The notes under the pieces are model-generated. The model saw only the letters and a list, made by a program, of their open reading frames with translations, did no database searches and was not told the DNA's origin. Made by a program: the position numbers and the translations under genes. A stretch of DNA of 64,000 bases. Source: Paenibacillus doosanensis (GTDB lineage: Bacteria > Bacillota > Bacilli > Paenibacillales > NBRC-103111). Positions within the stretch are counted from its first letter, which is position 1, and every line of letters begins with the position of its first letter. Positions 18,030 through 26,691 of this stretch are shown one piece after another. The stretch spans positions 24,481 to 88,480 of the forward strand of contig NZ_JANYUY010000033.1 of assembly GCF_025060755.1 (NCBI RefSeq), given 5' to 3'.

Positions 18030-18997
18030 CCCAGCTTCTCCTTGCGGCCGATCAGTTCCAGCGCCACCCGCTTCAGATTGTCCGCGCTGATTCCGTAGTG
18101 CCGGAACACTTCGGCCGACTTGCCGGCGATGGCGGGCTCATCCGGTATGCCGATAATCCGCATCGGCACCGGCCGATGCTGGACGACGACCTCCGCTACG
18201 GCGGCGCCGAGCCCTCCGTGAATGCTGTGCTCTTCAACCGTCATAATATGGCCGGTCTCCTCGGCCGCCCTAACAATCGCCTCTTCGTCGAGCGGCTTGA
18301 TCGTATGCATATTGACGACGCGGCAGGATACGCCGGCCTCCTGAAGCAGCTCCTGCGCATCCATAGCGATCCGCACCGTCTCTCCGGCGGCGATGATCGT
18401 CAGGTCCTTTCCTTCGCGCATCGTTACCGCCTTGCCGATGACAAACTCGTATCCGTCGGAATCGTACACATCCTCCACCGGATTGCGCCCGATGCGGACA
18501 TAGACGCCGCCTTCGTAGCCGACAAGCGCCTCCGTCATCTTTTTCGTCTCATGGCGGTCGGCGGGAAGGATGACGGCGAGACCGGGAATCGCCCGGGCAA
18601 CCGCTATATCTTGCACCGAATGATGCGACATGCCGAGCGCCTCGTAGCTGACTCCGCCGCTAATGCCTACGAGCTTGACGTTCATGCCCGAATAAGCTAC
18701 GTCGACCTTAATCTGCTCGATGCTCCTCATGCTGAGGAAGCAAGCCGGCGAAGCGACGAACGGCTTCTTGCCGCTGTGGGCGAGCCCTGCCGATATCCCC
18801 ACGATATTTTGCTCGGCGATGCCGACCTCGACAAATTGCCCGGGAAATTGTTTGGCGAACGGTGCCATCGCCGCCGAGCCGCGCGAATCGCTGGCAAGCA
18901 CCATAATGTCCTTGTCCGTCTGCGCCAGCTCCATCAGCGTTTCGCAAATGACTTGGCGGTTCGGAATCGTATTTGCCGCTTTGGCCGATTTTATCAT
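18026..18997 (-). CDS. Transketolase, C-terminal (pyrimidine-binding) subunit
   Basis: The 323-residue subunit holds the pyrimidine-binding domain and C-terminal domain of a two-part, thiamine-diphosphate-dependent transketolase. The core FVEVGIAEQNIVGISAGLA carries the conserved Glu that activates the cofactor. MSHHSVQDIAVARAIPGLAVILPAD and VEEHSIHGGLG are also typical. The ATG at 18997 follows the stop of the N-subunit gene by one base, so the two are translationally coupled. Split transketolases of this size are known from sugar-specific catabolic operons, including apulose-4-phosphate transketolase. Confidence 0.9.
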   Translation of the reverse strand: MIKSAKAANTIPNRQVICETLMELAQTDKDIMVLASDSRGSAAMAPFAKQFPGQFVEVGIAEQNIVGISAGLAHSGKKPFVASPACFLSMRSIEQIKVDVAYSGMNVKLVGISGGVSYEALGMSHHSVQDIAVARAIPGLAVILPADRHETKKMTEALVGYEGGVYVRIGRNPVEDVYDSDGYEFVIGKAVTMREGKDLTIIAAGETVRIAMDAQELLQEAGVSCRVVNMHTIKPLDEEAIVRAAEETGHIMTVEEHSIHGGLGAAVAEVVVQHRPVPMRIIGIPDEPAIAGKSAEVFRHYGISADNLKRVALELIGRKEKLG

Positions 18998-18998
18998 C

Positions 18999-19844
18999 TC
19001 AAAGCACCTGCCCTTCCCGTATCCGGCATTCCCGCTCTGCCTCCAGCTCCTTCAGCGCCAGAGCCAGCTCATCGTCATTCGGCACATGATGATGCCAATG
19101 CGGCACATTTTCGGCGAAAGAAACGCCTTTGCCTTTGACCGTGTTGGCCATCACCAGCGTCGGCTTGCCGCTCTGCTCCGGCGCCGCCTCGAACGTTCTT
19201 ACAAGCGCTTCCATATCGTTGCCGTCGATCGAGACGACATGCCACCCGAAAGCTCTCCATTTCTCTTCCAACGGCTCCAGACCCATCACTTCTTCCGTCG
19301 AACCGCTGATCTGCAGCCGATTGCGGTCGATAATTCCGACCAATTGATCCAGCTTGTAATGCGCCCCGGCCATCGCCGCTTCCCATACGGAGCCTTCGGC
19401 CTGCTCGCCGTCGCCCATCAGGCAAAACACGCGGTACGGACTGCCGTCCCGCTTCGCCGCCAGCGCCATCCCGACGGAAACCGCAAGACCGTGGCCGAGC
19501 GCTCCGGTATTCATTTCGATGCCGGGCACTTTATTGTTGGGGTGTCCGATCAGCCGGGTGCCGAAGCCGCTGAACGTGGCCAGCTCCTCCTTCGGAAAAA
19601 ATCCGAGATCGGCCAATATGCACCAGAGCGATTCCACGGAATGCCCCTTGCTGGCGACGAAGCGGTCGCGCTCCTCCCATTTCGGCCGCTGCGGGTCTAC
19701 TTTCATCACATGATAATATAATGCCGTTAAAATATCGGTATTGCTGAGCGAGCCGCCGGTATGCCCCGTCTTGGCCGCATGAATCATCGTCAGCAGCTGC
19801 GTGCGGATTTCCGCGGCTTTGGCCTTCAATGCGCTTATGTCCAT
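18999..19844 (-). CDS. Transketolase, N-terminal (diphosphate-binding) subunit
   Basis: The 281-residue partner binds the diphosphate end of thiamine diphosphate. It shows HAAKTGHTGGSLSNTDILTALY, KGHSVESLWCILADLG, GALGHGLAVSVGMALA and the GDGEQAEGSVWEAAM motif that binds the metal and cofactor. AAGGAGG precedes the ATG by only four bases, shorter than usual, but there is no better start. It is second in the operon after the isomerase, separated by 67 bp. Confidence 0.9.
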   Translation of the reverse strand: MDISALKAKAAEIRTQLLTMIHAAKTGHTGGSLSNTDILTALYYHVMKVDPQRPKWEERDRFVASKGHSVESLWCILADLGFFPKEELATFSGFGTRLIGHPNNKVPGIEMNTGALGHGLAVSVGMALAAKRDGSPYRVFCLMGDGEQAEGSVWEAAMAGAHYKLDQLVGIIDRNRLQISGSTEEVMGLEPLEEKWRAFGWHVVSIDGNDMEALVRTFEAAPEQSGKPTLVMANTVKGKGVSFAENVPHWHHHVPNDDELALALKELEAERECRIREGQVL

Positions 19845-19911
19845 ATGTCCTCCTTGTGCCCCGGCTTGCGGCCGGAAATATGTCTTCCTATCATCCAGGG
19901 GTTCATAGCAC

Positions 19912-21345
19912 CTATAAATCCGAGCCGCGCAGCCAAGCCTGAATTTCCTTCTCCGTAGGATCGACAGGATCGGGCGTCAGTCCCGGAATATATGTACAGG
20001 CTTCATACAACGCAGGGATGGCATTGGCGTGGATGCCTACGGAATGATGAACGTACGGCCCTTTAACCAGCTTCTCTTCCCATAACGGCCAGTCGTTGAC
20101 CTCGACCCACACATAGGAGCCTCGCGTATACGGTCCTTGAATGCCTTTGGCTTTGCCGAGAAGCAGCTGATACTCTCCATGATCCCCGTCGAACCGCGCC
20201 AGCGTCATCTCGCCGCCGCGAATTTCGCCTTCGTGCGTGCCCGGCGAGTGATCGTCGAACAGAAAATGCTTGCGCAGCTTCGGCTTCTGCTCGACCGTCA
20301 GCGATACCGGGAAGTTGCCGCAGTGGAAGAGCAGCTCGCCGTTCGGATTGTCCGGATGGCGCACCGTCAAATCGGCAAAAAACGTCGGAGCCTGGTTCAT
20401 CGCGGCCGCCTGCACCATAACGGAAGTAATCGCACCGTGAATGTCGGTTTCACAAGTAACGGGAATTTGCTCGTCGGTCAAAATCGCATTGGCCAGACAA
20501 GGCATAATCCCCATCGCGTCCTGCAGCGAAGACCAGCATTGAATGGCGATAGCCGTGCTTCCGGTCTGCCGGGCGTACTGCTTCATCGCGACCTTAAGCG
20601 CGGCGATGCGTCTGACGTCGTCCTCGGTCACTTCGGAATAATCGAGCTTCTCCTTAATATAGTGGATCGCCTCTTCCACCTCCGTCCCGCCGCTCTTCTC
20701 CAGCTTCTTCGAGGCCAATTGAATATCGACGAGGGTAATCGGATGAATCTCGATGCCGAACCGCTCCAGCAGTTCTCCTTCGTTGCACATCATAGTCCAG
20801 AACGAGGCCGGACGCGGACCGATCTGCAAAATGCGCAAGCTCCGGAATTGACGGACGACATTGGCCGCGGCGGCAAAATTGACGAAGCCTCTCTCGAATA
20901 CCGGATCATCCACCCGGGTGTTTGTAATGTACGTGAACGGCACGTTGAAGCGGCGGAGCACCTTGCCGGTAGCGAACAGCCCGCACTGCGTATCGCGCAG
21001 CCTCATGCCGTCTTCCAGCGGCGCTTCATCGCGCGGCCCCCATAGCAGAACCGGCTTGCCGAGCGCCTTGCCTACCCGGGCTACCGTATCCTCCGTACCG
21101 AAATTACAGTGCGGAAAAAAGACGGCATCCACCTTCTCCTGCTTGAAGCGTTCGATGATCAAATCGGCATTGATGTTGTCGTCATACAGCAAGCCCTCCG
21201 AGTTGATGCCTTCCAAATCGACAATGTCGAGGTCGAGGCCGAAGCTCTCGATTTTATTGCGGATCATCACCTTGTACTTAAAAGCGTCCTCCGCGCTGAA
21301 CACAAAACGCCGGGTCGGCGCATACCCCAGTTTCAACTTGTTCAT
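19912..21345 (-). CDS. L-fucose/L-arabinose isomerase-family protein
   Basis: Metal-dependent aldose-ketose isomerase fold, 477 residues. Family features include a first Rossmann-like domain (KVDAVFFPHCNFGTEDTVA), the middle domain with AIQCWSSLQDAMGIMPCLAN and CETDIHGAITSVMVQAAAMN (Glu/Asp metal ligands), and the C-terminal LLFHCGNFP and HHSVGIHANAIPALYEA. The ATG at 21345 has GGAGG 12 bases away, a long spacing, but an alternative ATG in between is stopped after three codons. First gene of the operon, preceded by operator-like repeats. It probably makes the ketose that the FGGY kinase phosphorylates. Confidence 0.85.
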   Translation of the reverse strand: MNKLKLGYAPTRRFVFSAEDAFKYKVMIRNKIESFGLDLDIVDLEGINSEGLLYDDNINADLIIERFKQEKVDAVFFPHCNFGTEDTVARVGKALGKPVLLWGPRDEAPLEDGMRLRDTQCGLFATGKVLRRFNVPFTYITNTRVDDPVFERGFVNFAAAANVVRQFRSLRILQIGPRPASFWTMMCNEGELLERFGIEIHPITLVDIQLASKKLEKSGGTEVEEAIHYIKEKLDYSEVTEDDVRRIAALKVAMKQYARQTGSTAIAIQCWSSLQDAMGIMPCLANAILTDEQIPVTCETDIHGAITSVMVQAAAMNQAPTFFADLTVRHPDNPNGELLFHCGNFPVSLTVEQKPKLRKHFLFDDHSPGTHEGEIRGGEMTLARFDGDHGEYQLLLGKAKGIQGPYTRGSYVWVEVNDWPLWEEKLVKGPYVHHSVGIHANAIPALYEACTYIPGLTPDPVDPTEKEIQAWLRGSDL

Positions 21346-21448
21346 TCGTCTATCATGCCTCCGTTTCATTTATATGCAACTTCTCAAAACAACTAAACAC
21401 TTTTAACCTTTTTACTTAAACCGCTCATTTCCATTTAAATGTATCACC

Positions 21449-21580
21449 GAAAAATTTAGTCGTCAACCATTTAATTTAGTAGTTTTTATATAAAACTAAC
21501 TAAATATAGCCATAAAAGGCATAATATCTTCTCCAAATCGAATCAACAACTATTATTTCAGATAAACAAACTAAACTTTT
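21449..21580. promoter_or_regulatory. Operator-like TTTAGT/ACTAAA cluster upstream of the sugar operon
   Basis: A near-perfect palindrome at 21474-21505 has arms ATTTAGTAGTTTT and AAAACTAACTAAAT around TATAT. Additional half sites are AATTTAGT at 21453 and AACAAACTAAAC near 21566. The last resembles half of the Bacillus XylR (ROK family) operator. The whole region is AT-rich against a GC-rich background. No ROK regulator is in the window. Function as an operator is inference. Confidence 0.45.
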
Positions 21581-21650
21581 CAGCTATTAATTCCTATAAA
21601 TCTATCAAAACCCAAAACTTCGCTAAATATCTCTCCCCGTGTGCCATCAA

Positions 21651-21821
21651 GAACCAATCCCCCAAAAGTGACGTGATGCTCTGAAGCTTATTCCGTCCGC
21701 ATCCAGCCTAAGCTGGATCGGCGTCTAACCCTTCCTATGGGATCGTTCTATGGGTAGACATTCCTTTCGGGGGAGAACCCGGATTTCCACAGGATATGGC
21801 TGCGCATCATTTCCTAAGCAA
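21651..21821 (+). repeat. Dispersed structured repeat, copy 2
   Basis: Begins GAACCAATCCCCCAAAAG and ends CATTTCCTAAGCAACA. It is identical to copy 1 through both the ATCCAGC-CTAA-GCTGGAT hairpin and the outer stem, and differs where copy 1 reads AATCCGCCGG (here CTTCCTATGG). It again abuts the T-run of a minus-strand terminator, here after the Dabb gene. Confidence 0.85.
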
Positions 21822-21872
21822 CAAAAAAAAGACCATGGCCCCGCTTGCCTTACCGGCAGCTAAAGTCCATGA
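21822..21872 (-). terminator. Terminator after the Dabb gene
   Basis: On the minus strand CATGG pairs with CCATG around an inner stem GCTGCC/GGCAAGC and is followed by TCTTTTTTTT. Confidence 0.7.
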
Positions 21873-21889
21873 TCTTATGACGGCATGTC

Positions 21890-22195
21890 TTATAAAGATA
21901 TGAGATCTATTTCGAGAAATCGTAACACCTGTATGTTCCATACTTGCTCGACGTAGCGTACATGTTCGGGATGAACATTATAAGCGTCATACGCCGTCTG
22001 ATCGGCAAACTCCATGGAAAATGCATAATCGTAATCGTTTTTGCGGCTGACTTGGCGCAGCACCTCAAACTTGTTCACGTAAGGAATCGCCGATAACACG
22101 GATTCGCTTTCTTGCAGAAACTTCTCCTTGTCTTGATCGGTTGCATGCTCTTGAAGACAAAATAAAACCTGATGCCGAATTGTATTAGGTTCCAT
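21890..22195 (-). CDS. Dabb-family stress-responsive A/B barrel protein
   Basis: Ferredoxin-like alpha-beta barrel of 101 residues. The family start is IRHQVLFCLQEH; the middle strands VNKFEVLRQVSRKNDYDYAFSMEF and the final HPEHVRYVEQVWNIQVLRFLEIDL are typical. Members form dimers and occur as stress proteins or small cyclases. The second of two close ATGs (22195) is chosen because AGGAGA is then six bases upstream. It is monocistronic with its own terminator. Confidence 0.85.
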   Translation of the reverse strand: MEPNTIRHQVLFCLQEHATDQDKEKFLQESESVLSAIPYVNKFEVLRQVSRKNDYDYAFSMEFADQTAYDAYNVHPEHVRYVEQVWNIQVLRFLEIDLISL

Positions 22196-22293
22196 AGCCA
22201 TTCTCCTATCACCAGTTTGTAAAGCCCTCACACAAATTATAGAACAAATGGCAGGGCCATTTCCATATTTTACAGAGCCGTTGCTTCTCCGGC

Positions 22294-22336
22294 GAAAAAA
22301 AGAGACTCCGCCTCCTAAAAGAAGCCGAGTCTCCGG
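22294..22336 (-). terminator. Terminator of ctaB
   Basis: On the minus strand GGAGACTC pairs with GAGTCTC, followed by seven T residues, directly after the ctaB stop. Confidence 0.8.
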
Positions 22337-22389
22337 CGGAACTAGCCGATCCGCATGATAAAGCGCCGCTGCGCGGAACGCAAGCCCGC

Positions 22390-23247
22390 TTACGCCCACG
22401 GCGTATTGAGGAACATAACAATGAAGACAAGCATTAAGTAATTGACGGAAATAAGAAAATTCGTCTTGGCCCACTTCTCGTCGTCCTTAGCGGACAGACC
22501 GAGCAGCGTATGAACCAGCCATATGACGCCCCCGAGCAGCGATACCGCCAAAAAGACGTACCCGACATAATGGTAAGTAAACAATAAAATAACCGAAGGA
22601 ATCAGCAGCACGACGTACGGAATCATCTGCAGCTTGGTCCGCTTGATGCCTTTGACGACGGGCAGCAGCGGAAAGCCTGCCGCGCGGTATTCCTCCACCC
22701 GGCGGATGCCAAGCGACCAGAAATGCGGGGGCTGCCACAGAAACAGCAGCGCGAAAAGCAGCCAGGCTCCCGCATCGACCCGGCCCGTTACCGCGCAATA
22801 TCCGATCACAGGCGGCATCGCTCCGGAGATTCCTCCTACCGAAGTGCTCCATGTCGAGCTGCGTTTAAGCCAGATCGTATAAATCACGATATACACGAAC
22901 CATCCGAGCAGAGCAAGCCAGCCCGTAAGGGCATTGACCAGCCAAAACAGCAGCCCCACTCCGATCACGCCCAGCGCGATCCCGTATCCAAGCACAAAGC
23001 CCGGCTGCAGACGCCCTGTCGGAAGCGGACGGTTCTTCGTGCGCTCCATTCTCCGGTCCAGCTCGCGGTCCCAATAATTATTAATAACACAGGCCGACGC
23101 TATCGTCAGCGTAGAGCCTATCAGCATCCATATTAAATGAAGCCAGTCGATGCTCCACTTCGACGCCACCCAGAAGCCGACCAGCGCGGCGAACACATTT
23201 AATCTAAGAAGCCCCGGTTTCGTTAATGCAATCATATCCTTAAGCAC
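22390..23247 (-). CDS. ctaB: Protoheme IX farnesyltransferase
   Basis: Integral membrane prenyltransferase of 285 residues that converts heme B to heme O for cytochrome oxidase. The Asp-rich motif NNYWDRELDRRMERTKNRPLP near residues 60-80 is intact, and eight or so membrane helices follow. It starts at GTG 23247 with AGGAGG 8 bases upstream. The other heme A and oxidase genes (ctaA, ctaC-G) are not in the window, so this is a detached copy; Paenibacilli often have more than one. Confidence 0.93.
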   Translation of the reverse strand: MLKDMIALTKPGLLRLNVFAALVGFWVASKWSIDWLHLIWMLIGSTLTIASACVINNYWDRELDRRMERTKNRPLPTGRLQPGFVLGYGIALGVIGVGLLFWLVNALTGWLALLGWFVYIVIYTIWLKRSSTWSTSVGGISGAMPPVIGYCAVTGRVDAGAWLLFALLFLWQPPHFWSLGIRRVEEYRAAGFPLLPVVKGIKRTKLQMIPYVVLLIPSVILLFTYHYVGYVFLAVSLLGGVIWLVHTLLGLSAKDDEKWAKTNFLISVNYLMLVFIVMFLNTPWA

Positions 23248-23676
23248 GAAATAATCCTCCTGATCTCTTCAAACGAGGGCCCGTAATACGCCTTTTGCCC
23301 AGTGGTATCCATCATACCTAAGAATACGACAAAAAACAATGAATGGCATTTGAACAATTTGTCCGCTCCTATTCAAGTATAGCCCACAATGCGCGGGTTT
23401 TATCACTTGAAGCCGAATTTGAACAATTTGCGTCTGCCTGCGCCATAAGTCCCAATTTGTAAAAAGTACCTTGGAAAAATGCAACATTTGCCGGGTTGCG
23501 GAGTCTAATGGTTTGTACACTGTCGAAAAGGGGGTCATGCTGTCAAAATTTCATTTCTACTACGGTACATATAGAGAGAAAATAGCGATACGGCGTGCTG
23601 TTGAATGTGGCCATCGATAGACTGCGATTCAGAGAATCCTTGGCGGTTCTGACGATTATTTTTTTCGAGGTGAAAG
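23248..23676. promoter_or_regulatory. Divergent ctaB/amidase control region with direct repeat
   Basis: Two identical 14-base direct repeats ATTTGAACAATTTG lie at 23348-23361 and 23417-23430, 69 bases apart. They could be sites for a regulator of ctaB or the amidase. No gene is seen in this gap. Promoter elements could not be placed confidently. Confidence 0.4.
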
Positions 23677-25074
23677 ATGAAGTTGAGGCTTGTTACGACA
23701 TTATTATCATTGCTGCTGATCGCCCTTCTGCTCCCAGCCTTGGCGTTCGCGAATCCCCAGGGCTCGGACGTTGGAGTGCCTTTGTTTTTTAACGGGAAAC
23801 AATTGAAGCCGGAGGTTGCTCCGCGAATTATTAAGGATGTCGCCATGGTTCCCGTCCGAATCATTGCCGAGGAATTGGGCTCTAAGGTGGAATGGAACCA
23901 GGCCGCCCAAAAGGTGACGATATCCAAAGCGAAAACAAAAATTGAAATGATCATCGATCAGCCGGCCGCCACCGTAGACGGAGTCAAAACTTCGCTCGAC
24001 GTAGCTCCCGTGCTGATTGCCGGAAACACGCTGCTGCCGGTTCGCTTCGTTGCCGAGCACATGGGCATCGACGTCGACTGGAGCGACGTGACGCGTGCCG
24101 TTTATTTGACGGAGAAGCCCGCGGACGAGACCGTTCTGCCTCCGGCGGAGCAGCCGGATACGACGGGCAAGCCTGCTACGGACGGCAAAGGCAACGTCCT
24201 GCCGGTCATTACCGGCATCGATACGGACGCCACCCGCCTCTACCTGAAAGCGAGTTCGGGACAATTGAATCCTACGGTGTTCCCGCTGCACGATCCGGAG
24301 CGGCTTGTCATCGACATTCCGGATGCCGTTCTCGATCCGTCCTTGTACAAGGAAGCCGCTTCCAAGAGCGGCAGCACCGTTTCCAATAACGTATATGTAG
24401 CGAATGTGCGCTACTCGCAGTATAATGTGAATCCTTACTCCGTACGCGTGGTGCTCGATATGAAACAACCGGTCGATATGAGCTGGGAATCCGGGCTGAA
24501 CACCGCAGCGCTGACCGGGCTGTTCCAGAAAAACAGCGGCAAGTTCAAAGTCGTGATCGACCCCGGACACGGCGATCAAGATCCCGGAGCCAAAGCGGTT
24601 AACGGCAGAACGGAGAAGGAATTCAATCTGACGATGGGGCTTAAGGTGTACAAGCTGCTCCAGCAGGAAGAACAGATTCAGCCGTACTTGACGCGGAATG
24701 ACGATACGTTCGTACCGTTGGACGGCCGCGGGAAGTTCGCAAATGATCTGGGAGCGGATTTATTCGTATCGATCCACGGCAACAGCTATCTTGCCACTTC
24801 CACCGGAACCGAAACGTATTATTATAAATCGGACAGCGTAGATTTCGCTAATATTATGCACAAGCATCTGATTGCCGCTACGGGCTTGACGGACCGCGGC
24901 GTCCAACAGGAAGCGTTCCGCGTAGTGAAAATAACGAATATGCCGGCCGTGCTGCTCGAAGTGGGCTTCCTGTCCAATCCCGCGGATACGGCGCTGATGT
25001 TTGACGAAGCGTTCCAGGACAAGGTAGCTGCGGCGATCGTAGCCGGCATCAAAGAGCAGCTTCACATTTCGTAA
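23677..25074 (+). CDS. N-acetylmuramoyl-L-alanine amidase with stalk and AMIN domains
   Basis: Secreted cell-wall hydrolase of 465 residues that cuts the bond between muramic acid and the stem peptide. A signal peptide (residues 1-26, ending ALAFA) is followed by a copper amine oxidase-like stalk repeat (about 35-145), an AMIN targeting domain (about 175-275) and the Amidase_3 catalytic domain (about 285-462). Zinc-binding residues are visible in DPGHGDQDPG, NGRTEKEFNL and VSIHGNSY, and the catalytic Glu in LLEVGFLSNP. GAGGTGAAAG lies directly before the ATG. The GerMN lipoprotein gene follows by 26 bp, so the two probably form an operon. Confidence 0.93.
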   Translation: MKLRLVTTLLSLLLIALLLPALAFANPQGSDVGVPLFFNGKQLKPEVAPRIIKDVAMVPVRIIAEELGSKVEWNQAAQKVTISKAKTKIEMIIDQPAATVDGVKTSLDVAPVLIAGNTLLPVRFVAEHMGIDVDWSDVTRAVYLTEKPADETVLPPAEQPDTTGKPATDGKGNVLPVITGIDTDATRLYLKASSGQLNPTVFPLHDPERLVIDIPDAVLDPSLYKEAASKSGSTVSNNVYVANVRYSQYNVNPYSVRVVLDMKQPVDMSWESGLNTAALTGLFQKNSGKFKVVIDPGHGDQDPGAKAVNGRTEKEFNLTMGLKVYKLLQQEEQIQPYLTRNDDTFVPLDGRGKFANDLGADLFVSIHGNSYLATSTGTETYYYKSDSVDFANIMHKHLIAATGLTDRGVQQEAFRVVKITNMPAVLLEVGFLSNPADTALMFDEAFQDKVAAAIVAGIKEQLHIS

Positions 25075-25099
25075 GGCGAGAATAAAGGTGGTGGATTCG

Positions 25100-25708
25100 A
25101 TGCAACAACATAACGTACGCGGTATATTGATCGCAAGCGCTCTCGCGCTTGCGTTAAGCGGATGCGGACAAAAACCGATGGCCGGCGGACCCGCGCAAGG
25201 CGCCGAGACTCCGGCAACCGGCAGCAGCCAGACGACTCCGCCTCCGCTTCAGACGAACAATCAAACGAATAGCCAAACCGCCGATCAGACCGGCAAGGCG
25301 AAGGAAGCCATTCATAGCACGATCAAGGCTTACTATGGCGACGAACAGCAAACAAAGGTGGTGGAGCAGCAGGTCTCCATTAACTATCAAGAGGATAAGG
25401 ACAAGTATACGGCCGCGCTGTGGACGCTGAAGAAGGCGCCTCAGAACAGCAGCCTCGTTCCTCTGGCCGCAGCGCTCGGCTTTAAGTCCGCCGTGCTGAA
25501 GGACAAGAAACTGACGGTCGACTTAACCGTCTCCAGCGAAGGTCGGCTCGGCGCTCCGGGCGAGCTTATGCTGTTGGATGCCATTAAGAAGACGCTGTTT
25601 CAATTCCCTGAAGTGGAATCTATCGATATTCTGGTTGACGGCAAAGCGGAGGAATCGTTAATGGGCCATATGGACCTGCCGCATCCGATGACAAGAGACA
25701 GCCAATAA
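25100..25708 (+). CDS. GerMN-domain lipoprotein
   Basis: Exported lipoprotein of 202 residues with lipobox LSGC, then a Gly/Pro/Thr/Gln-rich tether (residues 22-65) and one GerMN domain (about 72-195). The domain is shared with spore germination protein GerM, which contains two copies. The ATG at 25100 follows AAAGGTGG. Its position after an amidase gene suggests a role in wall or spore-cortex handling; substrate and localisation beyond the membrane face are inferred. Confidence 0.85.
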   Translation: MQQHNVRGILIASALALALSGCGQKPMAGGPAQGAETPATGSSQTTPPPLQTNNQTNSQTADQTGKAKEAIHSTIKAYYGDEQQTKVVEQQVSINYQEDKDKYTAALWTLKKAPQNSSLVPLAAALGFKSAVLKDKKLTVDLTVSSEGRLGAPGELMLLDAIKKTLFQFPEVESIDILVDGKAEESLMGHMDLPHPMTRDSQ

Positions 25709-25791
25709 ACGGACCTTGAGAAAAGCTCCTATCCGGAGCCCTTTCCGCGATGGGCGGGTGACCCTTGCGTCTGTCCGAACGGAAGCGTAAG

Positions 25792-25826
25792 AAAAAGAGC
25801 AGTCTGCCGCGGCAGCTGCTCTTTTT
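25792..25826 (+). terminator. Terminator of the amidase-GerMN operon
   Basis: AAAAAGAGCAG pairs perfectly with CTGCTCTTTTT around a GC-rich loop, 83 bases after the lipoprotein stop. It could work in both directions. Confidence 0.85.
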
Positions 25827-25884
25827 GGTTGTTGCGAGGGCCTGTTCAAGGCTTGTTATACGATTTTCCCCTTTCTTCGGAACG

Positions 25885-26184
25885 TCATCTTACAGCTTGA
25901 AGCTGAGTTTGCTTGACGGCGGAGTTAAATGCGGACCGGTGCTCCCACAAAAAAGAAATAATACTTTCCCGCTCCTCGAAAAACGATTCCTGTTCATCCA
26001 AATAATCTTCCCCGCGCCCATGAACGCTGAAACGATCGTTCGGGTAACCCATTAAGGTCCATTGCCCCCCGCGTTTCCGGTCGGAAAACACGAAATAATG
26101 CTTCTTTCCCGCCACATCCCATTGGGCGAAGGAACTAAAATGATTCAGCAACGTCTCGATATCGCTTTTCTTCTTAATCTGCAT
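25885..26184 (-). CDS. Small soluble protein of unknown function
   Basis: 99 residues, charged, with no signal peptide or membrane segment. The middle has WDVAGKKHYFVFSDRKRGGQ, then WTLMGYPNDRF and an acidic DYLDEQESFFEERE. The ATG at 26184 has AAAGGTGAG five bases upstream; the GTG two codons earlier overlaps that site. I do not recognise the family. It is followed by the amidase-operon terminator from the opposite strand. Confidence 0.65.
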   Translation of the reverse strand: MQIKKKSDIETLLNHFSSFAQWDVAGKKHYFVFSDRKRGGQWTLMGYPNDRFSVHGRGEDYLDEQESFFEERESIISFLWEHRSAFNSAVKQTQLQAVR

Positions 26185-26237
26185 AGTCACTCACCTTTAC
26201 ATAATATAGTCTCGGATTTGCCTCGCCGCTCGGGCGT

Positions 26238-26513
26238 CTACGTCCGGCTCGCAGCGGCGCTTTCGCTCCACGGCGCCGGGCGGTGCAGCTCCTCTGCGCC
26301 GGCCGCGGCCGATGGCTGCAAAAAATCGCGGCTGCAGTCGACGTACAGAGGATAAACCGGCGGCTGCTCATCCCGTACGGCTGATTCCTTGGCTTGACCG
26401 CCTTGTTCGCCGCCGACTATATGCTTGCTTTTTCTTACGACATCGACCAACAATACCAGCATAAGACATATGAAAACAGCCACCAGCATGTATAACCCGA
26501 ATTGTTGCGCCAT
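26238..26513 (-). CDS. Small membrane-anchored protein of unknown function
   Basis: 91 residues. One hydrophobic segment covers residues 7-25, followed by basic VVRKSKH and a hydrophilic C-terminal tail rich in Ala, Glu and Pro. AGGAGG lies 10 bases before the ATG. The end of the tail is of low complexity. A gap of 53 bases separates it from the next small gene, and the two may be co-transcribed. No family recognised. Confidence 0.6.
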   Translation of the reverse strand: MAQQFGLYMLVAVFICLMLVLLVDVVRKSKHIVGGEQGGQAKESAVRDEQPPVYPLYVDCSRDFLQPSAAAGAEELHRPAPWSESAAASRT

Positions 26514-26691
26514 ATGGATTGATCCTCCTATGAGTTCTTCTTTTCAATAGATTACCAACTTGCTAGTAAAAATGCGCTCGAAAACTGTTGTCATTATGTG
26601 ACTATTATTGTTGTCTGCATTTCTTCACACCAAACACACATCAAATACCCTATAATAACAATGTCATTATTTGTCGAAAGGTGTGGATGCG

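Noticed and set aside
18098..19721. Two long plus-strand frames opposite the transketolase genes
   Set aside because: Shadows caused by GC-rich third positions; no start signals or motifs.
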